DNA of 64,000 nt from Heterodera schachtii. Taxonomy: Eukaryota > Nematoda > Chromadorea > Rhabditida > Heteroderidae. The stretch covers positions 594,455-658,454 of the forward strand of contig SIJG01000060.1 of NCBI GenBank assembly GCA_023374025.1. The letters run 5' to 3'. The notes beneath the pieces were generated by a model. It did not search any database and was not told where the DNA came from. It saw only the letters and a list, made by a program, of their open reading frames with translations. Both the position numbers and the translations under genes were made by a program. This document shows, in pieces, positions 1-11,000 of this stretch; the first letter of the stretch is position 1, and each line of letters begins with the position of its first letter.

Positions 1-264
1 CCATCTTTTTTAAATTTAAACAAACGCTAAATTATGATGAAATTTATGGCTTTCAATTATTTTAATAATTATTTATCTGATATATTTTTTAAATTCTACT
101 GAAGATCAGTTTCACCGATTGATTGGCATTTTTGGCAATGCTTTCTCAACATTCATTATTTTTATTAACGAATTATTTTCAATGAATTTAACCAATTTAA
201 AATATTATACATTTATAATAATAAATAAAAAGGATAAAAAATAAAATATTTTTATTTTTAAGAG

Positions 265-1006
265 ATGCATTTTCTTCTTTTTGTTTTTGTGTTCTTATTC
301 ATAAACAATTCAACTGACAAAATTTTATCATTTAATAATTTATGTGAAAAGAATGTGAAAATACGGCCAAATTTTGATGAAATATTTGGCCAAAAATGGG
401 ACAATGAAAAAATGGAAGAAAATGAAACTGACCAAAAAACAAATTGTCTCCAAAGTGATCAGAATGGATTAACCGATCAGAATGATCAATTCAATGATCA
501 GCAAAGACGCGAAATCATTAACAAATTTCACGCAAGAAGAGAAGGAATTATGAAAAGGAGGAAATATTCGGCAAAAGTGCGGAATAAAATTGAGCAAAAA
601 ATTGCTGTGAAATTGGGAATTAGTCGAATGAATATTTATAAATTGAAAAAAGAATTTAATTTAAAGAAAACGAAAATTAATGAAAAGAATTATTATGAAA
701 AGAAAAAGAGAGAATTTATTGAACGAATTAATGAGTTTAAAAGAATGTCCAAAAAAGGAAAACAAAAGCAATTTGTGAAAGAGTTGGGCATTGGCGAAAA
801 GACATTCTCTAATTGGAAAAAGGAATTTGGCATTGAAATTGGCAAAAGTAAATTTTTAATTTTTAAATTAATGTTTTTACAATAATAATTAATTGTTCAA
901 AGGTGGAAAAACATATTTGAAAGAAGAAAAAATGAGCAAAATGAATGATTATTATAAAATGAAAAACGGAAATCCGTCATTAAGTGACAAAGAAATTGCT
1001 TTTTAG
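265..1006 (+). CDS. Secreted protein with two helix-turn-helix-like segments
   Basis: Two exons, 265-847 and 903-1006, joined by a 55-bp GT-AG intron; phases agree (A|GT) and give 228 residues. The start is the first ATG and opens a hydrophobic stretch (MHFLLFVFVFLFINNSTDK) that looks like a signal peptide. Residues about 45-90 are rich in Asp-Gln and Asn-Gln pairs. Two basic segments follow, around residues 108-135 (KIAVKLGISRMNIYKLKKEF) and 165-190 (FVKELGIGEKTFSNWKKEFG); both have the helix, LGI turn, helix pattern of transposase-type or homeodomain-like HTH units. DNA binding is an inference from that pattern. A secreted HTH protein in a plant parasite could act in a host nucleus, but no nuclear signal was identified beyond the general basicity. 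A broken inverted copy lies at 2190-2990. I do not recognise a named family. Confidence 0.72.
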
Positions 1007-1009
1007 CAC

Positions 1010-1290
1010 ATTAAAAAAAAACATATTTGGAGGGTTTAACCGTTTTTGACACATATTTTGGCGATTTTTTTGATCAAATTTGAATTTTTTTTTTCCTTTT
1101 TTGGCAATCCAAATTGTTGATTTATTTATTTATTTATTTATTTTTAATTTTTTTGCATTTTCTTGGCTTTTTTTTAAGACTTTTTTCACATTAAAATGCT
1201 TTTGATTAGCATTGTGCTAGCGGAAATGGATAAAAAAAATAGACTTTTTTGAGAAAACATATTTGGCGTTTTTTAGCACATATAAATCCG
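1010..1290. repeat. ACATATTTGG-word repeat region
   Basis: The word ACATATTT(T)GG recurs at about 1021, 1054 and 1255 in T-rich sequence just after the first gene. The same word recurs at 33.74-33.82 kb, so this is likely a relic of a dispersed element. Ends were not defined. Confidence 0.35.
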
Positions 1291-1544
1291 TTCCCTGTAT
1301 ATCAGTGATCAAATATTGTTGTTTTTTTCAATTAATATAAAATGGATTTATTTTCAATGGTAAATTGTCAAATATTTATTATTTCTTTTTTTTTATAAAG
1401 CTATTAATTTGGATAATGGGATAATTAATAAAGAAATATCAAAAAATTATTTCTAGAATAAAAAAGTTAACGAAATTTTTGCAAGCTAATAGAGAACACT
1501 TTAGTGGCTATTCAATATTATCAACAATTCAAAATTGAATAACC

Positions 1545-2037
1545 AAACTGTCAAAAATATGCAAATTTTCATATTTTTTCCTGGATTCTATTTAGTCTAA
1601 TTAGTAGGAAAAACGCCTTCTTTTTGGTATTTGCGAGTATAAAAGTCGGGACTTTTATTTGCATATTTTTGCATATTTCGCGTTTTTATGCATATTTTGG
1701 ATTTATTGCATATTTCATGCATATTTTGCCATTTTTAGCAAATATTTTCCGATTTGGATATCTCTTGTGAATAAAAATTGATTATGCCTAAAATTAAATC
1801 CAAATCTACTGAATGGATGCGCGAATGGTAGGTCAGCAGTGAGCTTCACTGGTGAAAATCTTGAGAAATTTTTAGCTTGCAATTGCAAAAACAAACGATA
1901 AATTTATGATGAAAAAAATTTTTTAATTAATTTGCACCCATAATTTTCTAGTTTTTTTTTATACATATTTGGTATATATTATTAGTATATTTATGCGCAT
2001 ATTTAGGCCATTTTTTGTGCATATTTTTGACAGCCCT
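1545..2037. repeat. Element with TGTCAAAAATATGCA ends and GCATATTT arrays
   Basis: The left end reads CTGTCAAAAATATGCA (about 1549) and the right end TGCATATTTTTGACAG (about 2020-2035), an inverted pair. Both sides carry multiple GCATATTT or ATGCATATTT words. This is the short-word-array architecture seen for several other elements in the window. No convincing target duplication was found. Confidence 0.55.
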
Positions 2038-2189
2038 GTTAATAACTCATGAGCAAAGTTTTGAATAATTTTTTTCCAAATTTTTCCATTTGTTTAGTTT
2101 TTGATTAAAAAAAATACTAAAAACTATTGTAATTAGAGTACAATAATAAAAAAAATAAATAAACAATAATACCAGAAACTAAAATGTAT

Positions 2190-2990
2190 TAATTTACGAA
2201 TTTATTTGTTTTTTCCATTTTCTTAGTGTTGGTAAATCCAATTTTCAAAAGGCCAGCAATTTCTTTGCCAGTTAAATACGGAGTTTTTATTCTTCATTTT
2301 ATATAAGCATTCATTTTGATCATTTTTTGTTCATTTGAATAAACTCCGAAAAATAATAATTATTAATAATAAAAATTTAATTAAATTTTACTTTTGCTCG
2401 ATTTTATGCCAAATTTGTTTTTCCATTTTCGGAATATGTCTTCACCAATGCCCAATTCTTCCACAAATTGCTTCTGTTTTCCATTTTTGGACATTTTTTT
2501 AAACTCATTAATTCGTTCAATAAATTCCTTTTTTTTTTCTTTTCATAATAATCTTTTTCATTTTTCATTGTTTTCATTAAATTAAATTCTTTTTTCCATT
2601 TATAAATTTTGTGTCGACTAATTCCCAATTTACAGCAATTTTTGCTCAATTTTATGCTGATTTTTTGCCGAATAATTCCACCTTTTCTGCATTCGTTCTT
2701 TTATTGTATGTAATTTGTGAATGATTTCGTGTCTTTGCTGATCATTGAATTGATTATTCTGATCATTGCTAATTGAATTTAATTCATTTTTTGATCACTT
2801 TGATAATAATTAGCAAATTGATCAATTTTATTTTTATTTCTTCCATATTTTCATTGCAATAACATAAAATTAAGATAATAAAATTCCATCATTCTCTGAA
2901 AAATTGTTGGATTTTTTGTTATATATTTGTCAATTGAACTGTTTATGAATAAGTAAAATAAAAATAATATGTTTAAATTGTATCTCTTTA
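2190..2990 (-). pseudogene. Decayed inverted copy of the secreted HTH gene
   Basis: Read on the minus strand, the segment resembles the gene at 265-1006 in order: a remnant of the hydrophobic start (about 2985-2930), the Asp-Gln-rich part, an HTH-like segment (KLGISRHKIYKWKKEF, within 2404-2649), the lysine/tyrosine linker (NEKDYYEKKKK), and near 2300-2200 a counterpart of the second exon ending in GKEIA. Frames are broken several times and no full-length ORF remains. With the gene it forms a head-to-head inverted duplication about 2.9 kb across. Confidence 0.6.
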
Positions 2991-3112
2991 TAAATTTATT
3001 TTTTTATAAAATATACAATATTTAAAAATAATTCGTTAATAATAAGTTGAATTGATTGACAAAAAATTGTCTCTATCGGTTTTTAGCCGGAAATATTATT
3101 TGTTTATTTGTT

Positions 3113-3872
3113 TATTTAAATTACGCATTTCCGATCATAATTCACTGTCGTCAGAAGCGATTTGTATATATATATATATAATTCAATAAAATTTAATGTG
3201 TTAATTATTAGTAATAAATTTCTGTTTTTTTATCTGTTGTTTAAACCCTAAAAAATTTTTTTTTTCGTAGTTAAAATAGTGCTTATGTTTTTAAATTTTC
3301 ACCTAGTTTTTTTTCTGAGCTTCCTATGGCACCTTAAACGCATAATAAAAAATTTTCTCAAAAACCTCCATAATTATTTATTTATTTTCTTGACAAGGAT
3401 TTTTTCTTTTTTAAATTATATATAAATCTCAATAACGATTTATTTGGCATAATTTTGCTGATTTTTTTGAATGAAATTTTATTTCATTTAACACCCCAAA
3501 ATTTGAAACTTTTTAGCACTTATTTTCTCGTTTTTAGCAACTATTTTGGGGTTTTTTTTAGAACCTAAAAACAAACTTGGTTTTTTTGATTCCTTTTTAT
3601 TTTTTTAAATTTTTTTCGCCAGTTTTTAGCATCTAAAAATATAAGCCCTAGTTGTAAATAAATCTAATAAAATTATCTAATTTTCTCAGTTATTGATACA
3701 ATATATATTTTTTTGTTTATTTTAAATTACGCATTTCCTGTAATAATTTAGTGTTTCGTCATAAAGTGTTTTGTATATAATTTTGTAAATGTGTTAATTA
3801 TTATTAATGAATTTATACTTTTTATGAGATCTAAAATCCTAAAAAATTCTTCTTTTAAGTAGTTAAAAATTT
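3113..3872. repeat. Direct duplication of a ~160-bp AT-rich block
   Basis: The block beginning AAATTACGCATTTCC occurs at 3113-3283 and again, diverged, at 3717-3872, each followed by a TGTGTTAATTATTA word and a CCTAAAAAATT word. It lies immediately 5' of the secreted-protein gene at 3963. No gene is visible between 3000 and 3960. Confidence 0.5.
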
Positions 3873-3962
3873 GCTCAAAATTTCATAACTTTTTCAGACA
3901 CCAAATAATTATTTATTTATTTATTTATTTATTGTCCCCAAATTCAATACAATAAAAAAAAG

Positions 3963-4781
3963 ATGCTTGCAACTCCTTTATTTTTGTTTCTGATCACCCA
4001 ACTGTTGCTGATCGGTGCTGTGGTCGGAAATGATCAGCCAATTGCTCCGACATTAATTGAGAAACTGCGAAGTTTTCTCAATAATATGCTTGACACTGTT
4101 ATCCAAATTGAAGAGGCCAATTCTCGGCAATTAATAGTCAAGTACGGAGAGTCTTGACTTTTCTGGGTCTCTTGTTTTTTGGGCATTTATCACATTCTCA
4201 GTCTTGAGTTTTGTTGCTTTTGGCATTTATCAAGTCAAGGAATTTCCAAAATTTTCTATACTCTTGGTATCAGTACTGATTGGGCTTACTTCCCCAACTG
4301 TAGGAGGAAAAAGTTGGGGATCAGCTGAACCGATTATGGAATGTTTCGAGACGAAATTCGCAAACTTCTCTAATGGGGTTGGGGAGCAACCCTACTATAA
4401 AATTCTGTTTTTCTTGGCCTCAATATTCGGGTCTCAATTCTATTTATCACTCTCTCCATTTCTATTTAAATTAGGGTTGGTCGGGACCCGGACAAAACAC
4501 GGAGAACTGAGTACCGAAGTCTCGGTTTTGACTAGTTGTGACCGGGACCGGGAAATTCCCGGTTTCCTAGCCAAAAGGTCCCGGGTTTTCAACCCGAAAA
4601 GTCCCGGTCCCGGTTTTGCCGAAAATTCCCGGTCCCGACCAACCCTAATTTAAATTTTCCATTTCGAACAACTCTTTTTTTTTTGCTAATCAATTAGCCT
4701 ATTAAGTAATGAGCAACAACAACGATTTGGCATTAATGATATAATTAATGCTGCGTTAACTGCTGATCAATACCAACCTGC

Positions 4782-4817
<36 letters not shown>

Positions 4818-6180
4818 CATTGCCCAATTTGGGCCCAGTGCCCCACCATTAAGTGATGGTGCGCAATTTGGGTCAAATGCCCCACCATTAAGTGATGGTG
4901 CCCAATTTGGGTCAAGTGCCCCACCATTAAGTGATGGTGCCCAATTTGGGTCAAATGCCCCACCATTAAGTGATGGTGCGCAATTTGGGCCAAATGCCCC
5001 ACCATTAAGTGATGATGCCCAATTTGGGCCAAGTGCCCCACCATTAAGTGATGATGCCCAATTTGGGCCAAGTGCCACACCATTAAGTGATCGACAGAAG
5101 CGTTTTTTCTCTGAAACTTCAATCAGTAGAATGTCAAAAAAATGGCTAAAATTTTCATTAGACAACATCAAAAAACATTGTGCCAAAAATTGGCAAACAA
5201 ATTTTCCAAATCATCGATGTGCACAAGAGCTAATTGAAAAGCTTAGTGGAATGCTCAAAAAATTAGCTGATCCACGTGAAAAGGTTAATTTAAACCAACA
5301 TTAACGTAATCCAATCAATTTTTTTTTTTACAATTTTTCACCAAATAATTTTATCGTTTTTATAAATTAAATTATTTTATTAATTATGAACATTATTTTT
5401 ATTATAAATAAATTGAATTGCCAGGTGAATTGTGCCGAAGTAAATGCACTTTTTGACGAAATCATTTATTTTTTGGTCACATCCGTTGAAACAATAAAGG
5501 AAAATGTCAAAACGCTGGAAGCCTACAATAATGAAATTCGTTTTGAAAGAGCTTTCCAAGCAGAAAATGAAAATTGCAAAAGAAAAAAGACTTTGGCCAA
5601 ATTTGACAAAGCCATTTATCCAAAAAATTCAAAGGGTTCAAAAAAATGTAAATTAAATTATTTATTAATTGGATGAATTTAATAATTATGCATGTTTCGG
5701 ACTTGCTTACTTATTTATCTAATTTTAATATAAATCAAGAAAAAATCCGCGAAAATTTAAGGCTCTCAATTTATTAAGTAATTATTTGAATTAAGAATGT
5801 TTGCGACACGCTTACTTGAATTTGTTTTAATTTTAATATATAAAAAAAAATTCGCTAAAAAATTTAAGCTCCCATGAAAAAGCAATTTAGGTATCCAAAA
5901 AATTTCAAAGGATTAAAAAAATGTAAATTAAATTATTTATTAAGTTGGATGTTTCCGACTTACTTAATTAATTGTTCTAATTTTCTCCAATTTTAGCATT
6001 ATCGGATGTGATGTTGACATGGAAAAATTGGAGCACATTTGCAACACCATTCAAACTTTTGAAGTGTTAAAATGTTTGGCATCGGAGGAAAAGCAAAAGC
6101 ATTATGCCAAAAATTTGAACAAATATTTGTCCACCCAAACGGATGATCAACTTTTTGAGAGGCTGGAATGGATTAACTAA
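3963..6180 (+). CDS. Secreted protein with polyQ tract and 13-residue tandem repeats
   Basis: Exon 1 (3963-4141) encodes a clear signal peptide (MLATPLFLFLITQLLLIGA, cleavage likely near VVG-ND). Intron 1 is 4142-4697 (AA|GTACGG...TTAG). Exon 2 (4698-5283) restores the frame at a split Asn codon and encodes 11 glutamines, then seven copies of a 13-residue unit (AQFGPSAPPLSDG type), then a lysine-rich helical segment with cysteines. Exon 3 (5425-5647) continues in phase 0 (VNCAEVNALFDEI start). A last exon from about 5997 encodes a 60-residue helical, cysteine-containing end with a stop at 6178-6180. Its open frame does not match the phase of the 5647 donor, so a small exon is missing from the model or the gene is damaged there. 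Function unknown; a secreted repeat protein in a parasite is an effector candidate by inference only. Confidence 0.7.
4465..4654. mobile_element. 190-bp palindromic MITE-like element in intron 1
   Basis: Perfect 24-bp terminal inverted repeats (left 4465-4488 beginning TTTAAATTAGGGTTGGTC; right 4631-4654) enclose repeats of the word GGTCCCGG/CCGGGACC. It lies wholly within intron 1 of the secreted gene. Its internal words recur at 28225-28425. Confidence 0.75.
4785..5094 (+). repeat. CAA microsatellite plus seven 39-bp tandem repeats, coding
   Basis: (CAA)n at about 4785-4816 encodes polyglutamine. From 4822, seven 39-bp units follow in frame, each encoding A-Q-F-G-[PS]-[SN]-A-[PT]-P-L-S-D-[GDR]. 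Unit boundaries and codon frame coincide, so copy-number changes keep the protein open. Confidence 0.9.
5619..5950 (+). repeat. Exon-3 end and donor duplicated within intron 3
   Basis: The segment at about 5619-5675 (end of exon 3 with its ATGTAAATTAAATTA donor region) is repeated at 5897-5950 inside the following intron. A second, shorter duplicated word pair (GCTTACTT context) lies between. The duplicate may create a cryptic exon or donor and may explain why the last-exon phase could not be resolved. Confidence 0.55.
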
Positions 6181-6232
6181 TTTAATTGGGGGAATTTGTT
6201 CCCTCTTAATTGGTTTTATGTCGTTACCCAAA

Positions 6233-7062
6233 AACCATCAAAATGAAAAATGCTAAAAAGCAATTAGGTATTTATTTATTTTTAATTTTAATGCCATTCG
6301 ATAGCCCTAAATGTTCTCTATTCTCCTGCCAAATTTAAAAAAAACTTAATTAAGTTTCCAAAAAGTTACAACTAAAAATGTTCTAAAAACCTGCTTTTTT
6401 GAGTGGCGCCCGGAAAATGCGTCAGTGGAAAAAGCGTCAATGAAAATTTTTTTGTCATAAAAACCAGTTCCTTTAATTTTCTAGGGCACTAACTACGATT
6501 CCGGTATCTATTACGGCCAATTTCGAACCCCTGACCCGAACTCGAACAAAAAGTCGAAAGTCCAAATTTTCGAATTTAACATTTTTGGTTCAAAAACAGC
6601 ATACATGATCTCTTATTGAAGGATTGATGGGTTTTCAGTTTGTTTCCGTGTATTTAAACCGATTTTGAAGAAAAACCCTAATTCGAAAATTTGGACTTTC
6701 GACTTATTGTTCGAATTCAGGTCCTGGGTTCGGAATTCAGAACGATGTTTTTATAGAAGTTTGCTTCTATATTACAATACTAATGCTACAGAATTTTATT
6801 TTAAAATATTTCTATCACTGACGCATTTTCCACTGACGCATTTTCCACTGACGCATTTTCCACTGACGCATTTTCCGGTCACGTTTTGAGTTCCTCATGT
6901 CATACTTTTTTGAAAGTTGACCCAAATTTTTTTGAAATTTTGCAGGTTAATAGAGAACATTTAGTTATTGAAGATATCAGGCAATAAAATTTGGTTACTT
7001 TTTACTAAGATTATGATTAATTTTTTTGTAAAAAATTTCTATTTGATGGTTTTTGAGTTACA
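6233..7062. repeat. Fold-back MITE (CCATCA type), split by a nested element
   Basis: Left half 6233-6404 and right half 6884-7062 are inverted copies of a motif set: AAAAACCATCA end, ATTCGATAGCCCTAAATG, AAAAAGTTA. The interruption at the palindrome centre is a separate element (6405-6883). Related copies lie near 16.0, 28.4, 42.6, 43.4 and 62.3 kb. Confidence 0.65.
6405..6883. mobile_element. GAAAATGCGTCA-array element, copy 1, with 8-bp target duplication
   Basis: Starts GGCGCCCGGAAAATGCGTCA and ends TGACGCATTTTCCGGTCACG. It is flanked by TTTTGAGT on both sides (6397-6404 and 6884-6891). The right end carries four CACTGACGCATTTTC units, the left end two GGAAAATGCGTCA-like units in the opposite orientation. 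The interior contains an inverted pair around GAACTCGAACAAAAAGTCGA and GACTTATTGTTCGAATTC. A second copy is at 60411-60859. An 8-bp duplication is typical of hAT-type transposition; no transposase is present. Confidence 0.85.
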
Positions 7063-7065
7063 ACA

Positions 7066-7428
7066 CCAAGGGCGTAGCCAGACCCTTGGCTTCGGCGGGG
7101 GGGGGGGGCTTAAGTAAAAAATTCGGTTTTTAGGAGTGTATTTTTCGTTTTTCACTCGATTTTTAGGGGGTGTGTTTTTCGTTTTATTAAATCCCGAATT
7201 ATGGGGTGTATTTTACAAAATTTTTCAAAAATATGGTAAAGTGGGGGTCCGGCGGTGCCGATAGGCGCCGCCGAGAAAATTTTTTTGAGTGTTTCAATGC
7301 AATTTTGTTAAGAAAATTGCTTAAAATTTCAAAAAAATTTACTGAAAATTCTTTACTTTTTTGGGTTTCTGGGGGGGGGGCTTTAGCACCCTCAGCCCCC
7401 CCCCCTGCCTACGCCCTTGAACAACACA
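7066..7428. mobile_element. MITE with AAGGGCGTAG ends and G/C homopolymers
   Basis: Left end CAAGGGCGTAGCCAGACCC (7068) and right end CTGCCTACGCCCTTG (about 7407-7421) are inverted, each bordered internally by runs of G or C. The interior repeats GGGTGTGTTTTTCGTTT-like words. No coding capacity. Confidence 0.65.
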
Positions 7429-7429
7429 G

Positions 7430-8028
7430 TAAGTAAGTACCCTTCTTAATTACTTCTTTCCCTATCCTGGCGTTCATTATATTAATTATTTTCTCAGGTT
7501 TTCCTGGCTTTTCTTTACGTTGACTTTTTATTTATTTATTTTATTTTTGTTGGTATTTTTTTTCATTTATAAATATAAATGGAGTAATTGTGTGGAACGG
7601 ATTATGAATTGCAATTTTATTTACCCGTTGATTTTATTTATTGAGTAAATGAGTTAATTTAATAAACTTGTATATTTAAAAAAAATAATGATTAAATTTA
7701 TTGAAATTTTCATACAAATTAAACAACATTTATTCAATTCAACCCGATAATTCGTAACGGTACTCTAATTACAATAAGACAAATTTTAATGGCTAAAAAG
7801 AAATAAAATTATGAGGACTTTCAGTGTAAATCAAATGCAAAATATTTGACATATTTTCACATTGATACAAGAATGGACCAATTAAAAAAAGAATAATTTT
7901 TTTTTGGAATTTTTAAAGACTCGATTTTTTAAAAATTTTTATTTAAAAAATCTAAATTTATTTGTAATTTTTTCAAAAACAAAATTCATTAATTTAATTT
8001 TTGAACTGAATTTCCCCATTTTGGTAAA
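7430..8028. other. AT-rich intergenic stretch
   Basis: No ORF of interest, RNA gene or repeat array was identified here. It lies between a MITE and the stop codon of the minus-strand gene at 8030. Confidence 0.5.
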
Positions 8029-8029
8029 A

Positions 8030-11000
8030 TCAATCAGTATAAGAAAAATCGATTGAATCAATCAATAAAATCATGTTAACGGAAAGCAGAGACAGAACAA
8101 CGGGTTTGTGCTTGATGCCAATAAAAATTTTGCAGTCTCTCAGAGCATGGGAAGGAAATTCTGGCAATTCATTGCGTGATTGGCACATCTAAAAATTAAT
8201 TTAAAAATAAATTTAAAAAAATAATTATTTAATTTTAAATATTAATTACCAAAACACGAAGTTTCATGCCGGGATCTTGTTGATGGTGTTGCATAAAAGA
8301 GCCAGAAGATGTTGAAGACCTAAAAAAAGCAAAAAAAAATTAAATATTTTTTATGCCCTAAGGCAAAACGAAAATTTAAAATTAATGGCCAAAAAGCTAA
8401 AAATGCATGTGCAGCACACGCACCTGCGACTTGAGCTTGAGCATGAGCTGTGGGTGCTGCCAGCGGACGGCCGTCGTTGGCCAATGGTCAGCACGTGGTG
8501 CATGCACTTGTATTTGCTTGCTGCACGCTTTAGCGCCTCAAACGAGGCGGCTGTAGCGTTCCCATCCTCATGCGTTTGTTGCTGTGGCATGCTGTTCACG
8601 AGGCACAGCAGGCGCGCGTTGTTCAGCGTGCAGCGCCACACCAAAATGCCCATGGTCAGCAGGGACAACTCGCTGACTGGGATGCCATTGCGCTCAAGCA
8701 ATGCCTTAAAATTGTCAATTTTTAAATTAAAAAAAAAATTAAATAAACCATAATTTTGTTTAAGGCCGTTAATTCAAGAAATAACTTAAATTAAAAAAAT
8801 AAATTTATTTTAAATTAATATTTCTCAAAAAAAAATAAATTAATTTAAACATTATTCTCAAAAAAATTAAATTTATTTTAAATTAAATTATTTCATAAAA
8901 ATAATTAAATTTATTTAAAAATAATTTAAACAATTCTAAAAAAATTAAATTTTTTAAATTAATTTTTCTCAAAAAAAAATAAATATTTAAACATATTCTC
9001 AAAAAATTAAATTTATTTTAAATTAAATTATTTCATAAAAATAATTAAATTATTTAAAAAATAATTTAAAACAAATTCTAAAAAAATTAAATTTATTTAA
9101 ATTAATTTTTCTCAAAAAAAATAAATAATTTATTTAATTAAATTAAATTAATTTAAACAATTATTCTAAAAAAATAATAAATTTTTTTTATTAAATTATT
9201 TCTCAGAAATAAAAATAAATAAATTTTTATTTAATAAAATTAAAACATTTCTCCAAAAATAATTAAATTTATTAAAATAAATTAATTATTTCCCAAAAGA
9301 CAATTAATTTGTTTTTGAAATTAAAATAAATAAAATTATTTTAATTTTTTCAAAATTTATTTTTATTTTTATTTTTTTTGCTCACCGCTGGCACCAGAAC
9401 ACTCTCGAACCATTCCACATTGGTTTTTTGGTCCAATTTGGCCAAAAGTAGTCGGTAGACGGCCAAACTATGGTCCGAACCATCCAAACGTGTGTCAGTG
9501 ACGGCCTCACAAATTTCAGCCAATTGTGCGATGTTTTCAACCAATGAAGCCTCTAAAATATAAAAAAAATGTAAAATCTTTTTAAATTTTTATTAAAAAA
9601 TTAATATTTTTTTTTTCAATGAAAAATATTTAATAAATATATTGCAATTAGTTAAATATGTAATTAAATATTTTTTTTATTAAGAATATAGAGAATTAAA
9701 TAATTATTTTTTGGCTTAAAATTCATTTTAAAATTTTAGAAATAAAATTATTTCAAAAAATTCATACAAAGACCTAAATTATTTACACGGAAAAACAATT
9801 TTTATAAATTAAGAATAATGAGAATTAAATTAAATTTAAAATTTTTTGAAATTCAAATTGATTTAAGAATTCATACAAAATATACAAATATTCACATGAA
9901 TAAACTTTATTTTAAATAGTGATAATTAAAAATATGTTTTTTGGTTTAAAATATTTTGAAAATAATTAAATAAATTAATATAAATATAAACACATAAATA
10001 TTTAGATGACACAAAATTGATGTGCTTACTTCGCTCGCCCGTCGCATCAGTCGCCGCATGCTGCTGCTGTTGTGCTCGCTGCTTCTTCCCACTCTCGGCC
10101 AACTTGGCAAACACGCCACTCTTGCGCTGCTGGTTCAGTTGTGGCGCCGCCGCTGCAACACCGCCACCACCACCAGCAGCAACAGCAGTCGAAGGCGTCA
10201 GCTGCGTGGTCGGGTCGCTGCCTGTGCCATGTACGCGACGCTTGGTCGCCGGCGACAACACACGAGCGCGGCCACCAACAGCAGGCGTGTGTTGTGGCGG
10301 CGGCGGTTCAAGCGATGTTGCGGTGACATGGGCAGCGGACGACGCTGCAGCAGTTTTGTTTCGTGCTGCGGCGGCTGCTGATGATGCTGGGCGAACCGTT
10401 GCTGGGACCAGGTCGTCGTTGTACGACGACACCTCACTGACCGACAACACAAAGTCATAATAGGCAATGCCGAGCACGGACGACTCGAAGACCAAATCTG
10501 TTTTTAATTATAATTATAAATGATATTTTATTATAAATAAAAAAATCATATCAATCAATTTATTAGGTAATTAAAAATAATAATAATTAGTCACTGTTAA
10601 TTAATTAAAATTAGTAAACATGATTTTGGCTTTCACGATACAAACCCAACCATTTTGATCAAATTAAAGTCAACCAGATTCTAGACCCAGAGACCTGGAT
10701 TTTCAGGATTCCAAATCCCGCCATTTTAGAAAAATTAGAGTTCATCCTACCAGATCTGGATTTTCGTGACCAAAACCAAGCCGCTTTAAGAAAATAAAAT
10801 TTCAACCTTTCTAGGTCAGACCTGAATTTTCAGGAGCCAAATGCTTTTTTAGGTGGATTTATTTTATTTTTATTTTTTTAGGGTATAATTTTTTTCTGGG
10901 TTTTTCCAGAAAACTCAGATCCAGGATTTAGAATTTATTAAAATGACGAATTCCAAATTAAAAATAGTACCGCTTGGCGACAGCGACAAAAGTCCGGCAG

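Noticed and set aside
4204..4653. 149-codon plus-strand ORF
   Set aside because: It spans intron 1 of the secreted gene and the palindromic element within it; no coding character.
9926..10495. Several plus-strand ORFs with polyCys/polyArg opposite the low-complexity exon
   Set aside because: They are shadows of GC-rich minus-strand codons for Ala, Gly and Gln runs; the minus exon has fitting splice sites and phases on both sides.
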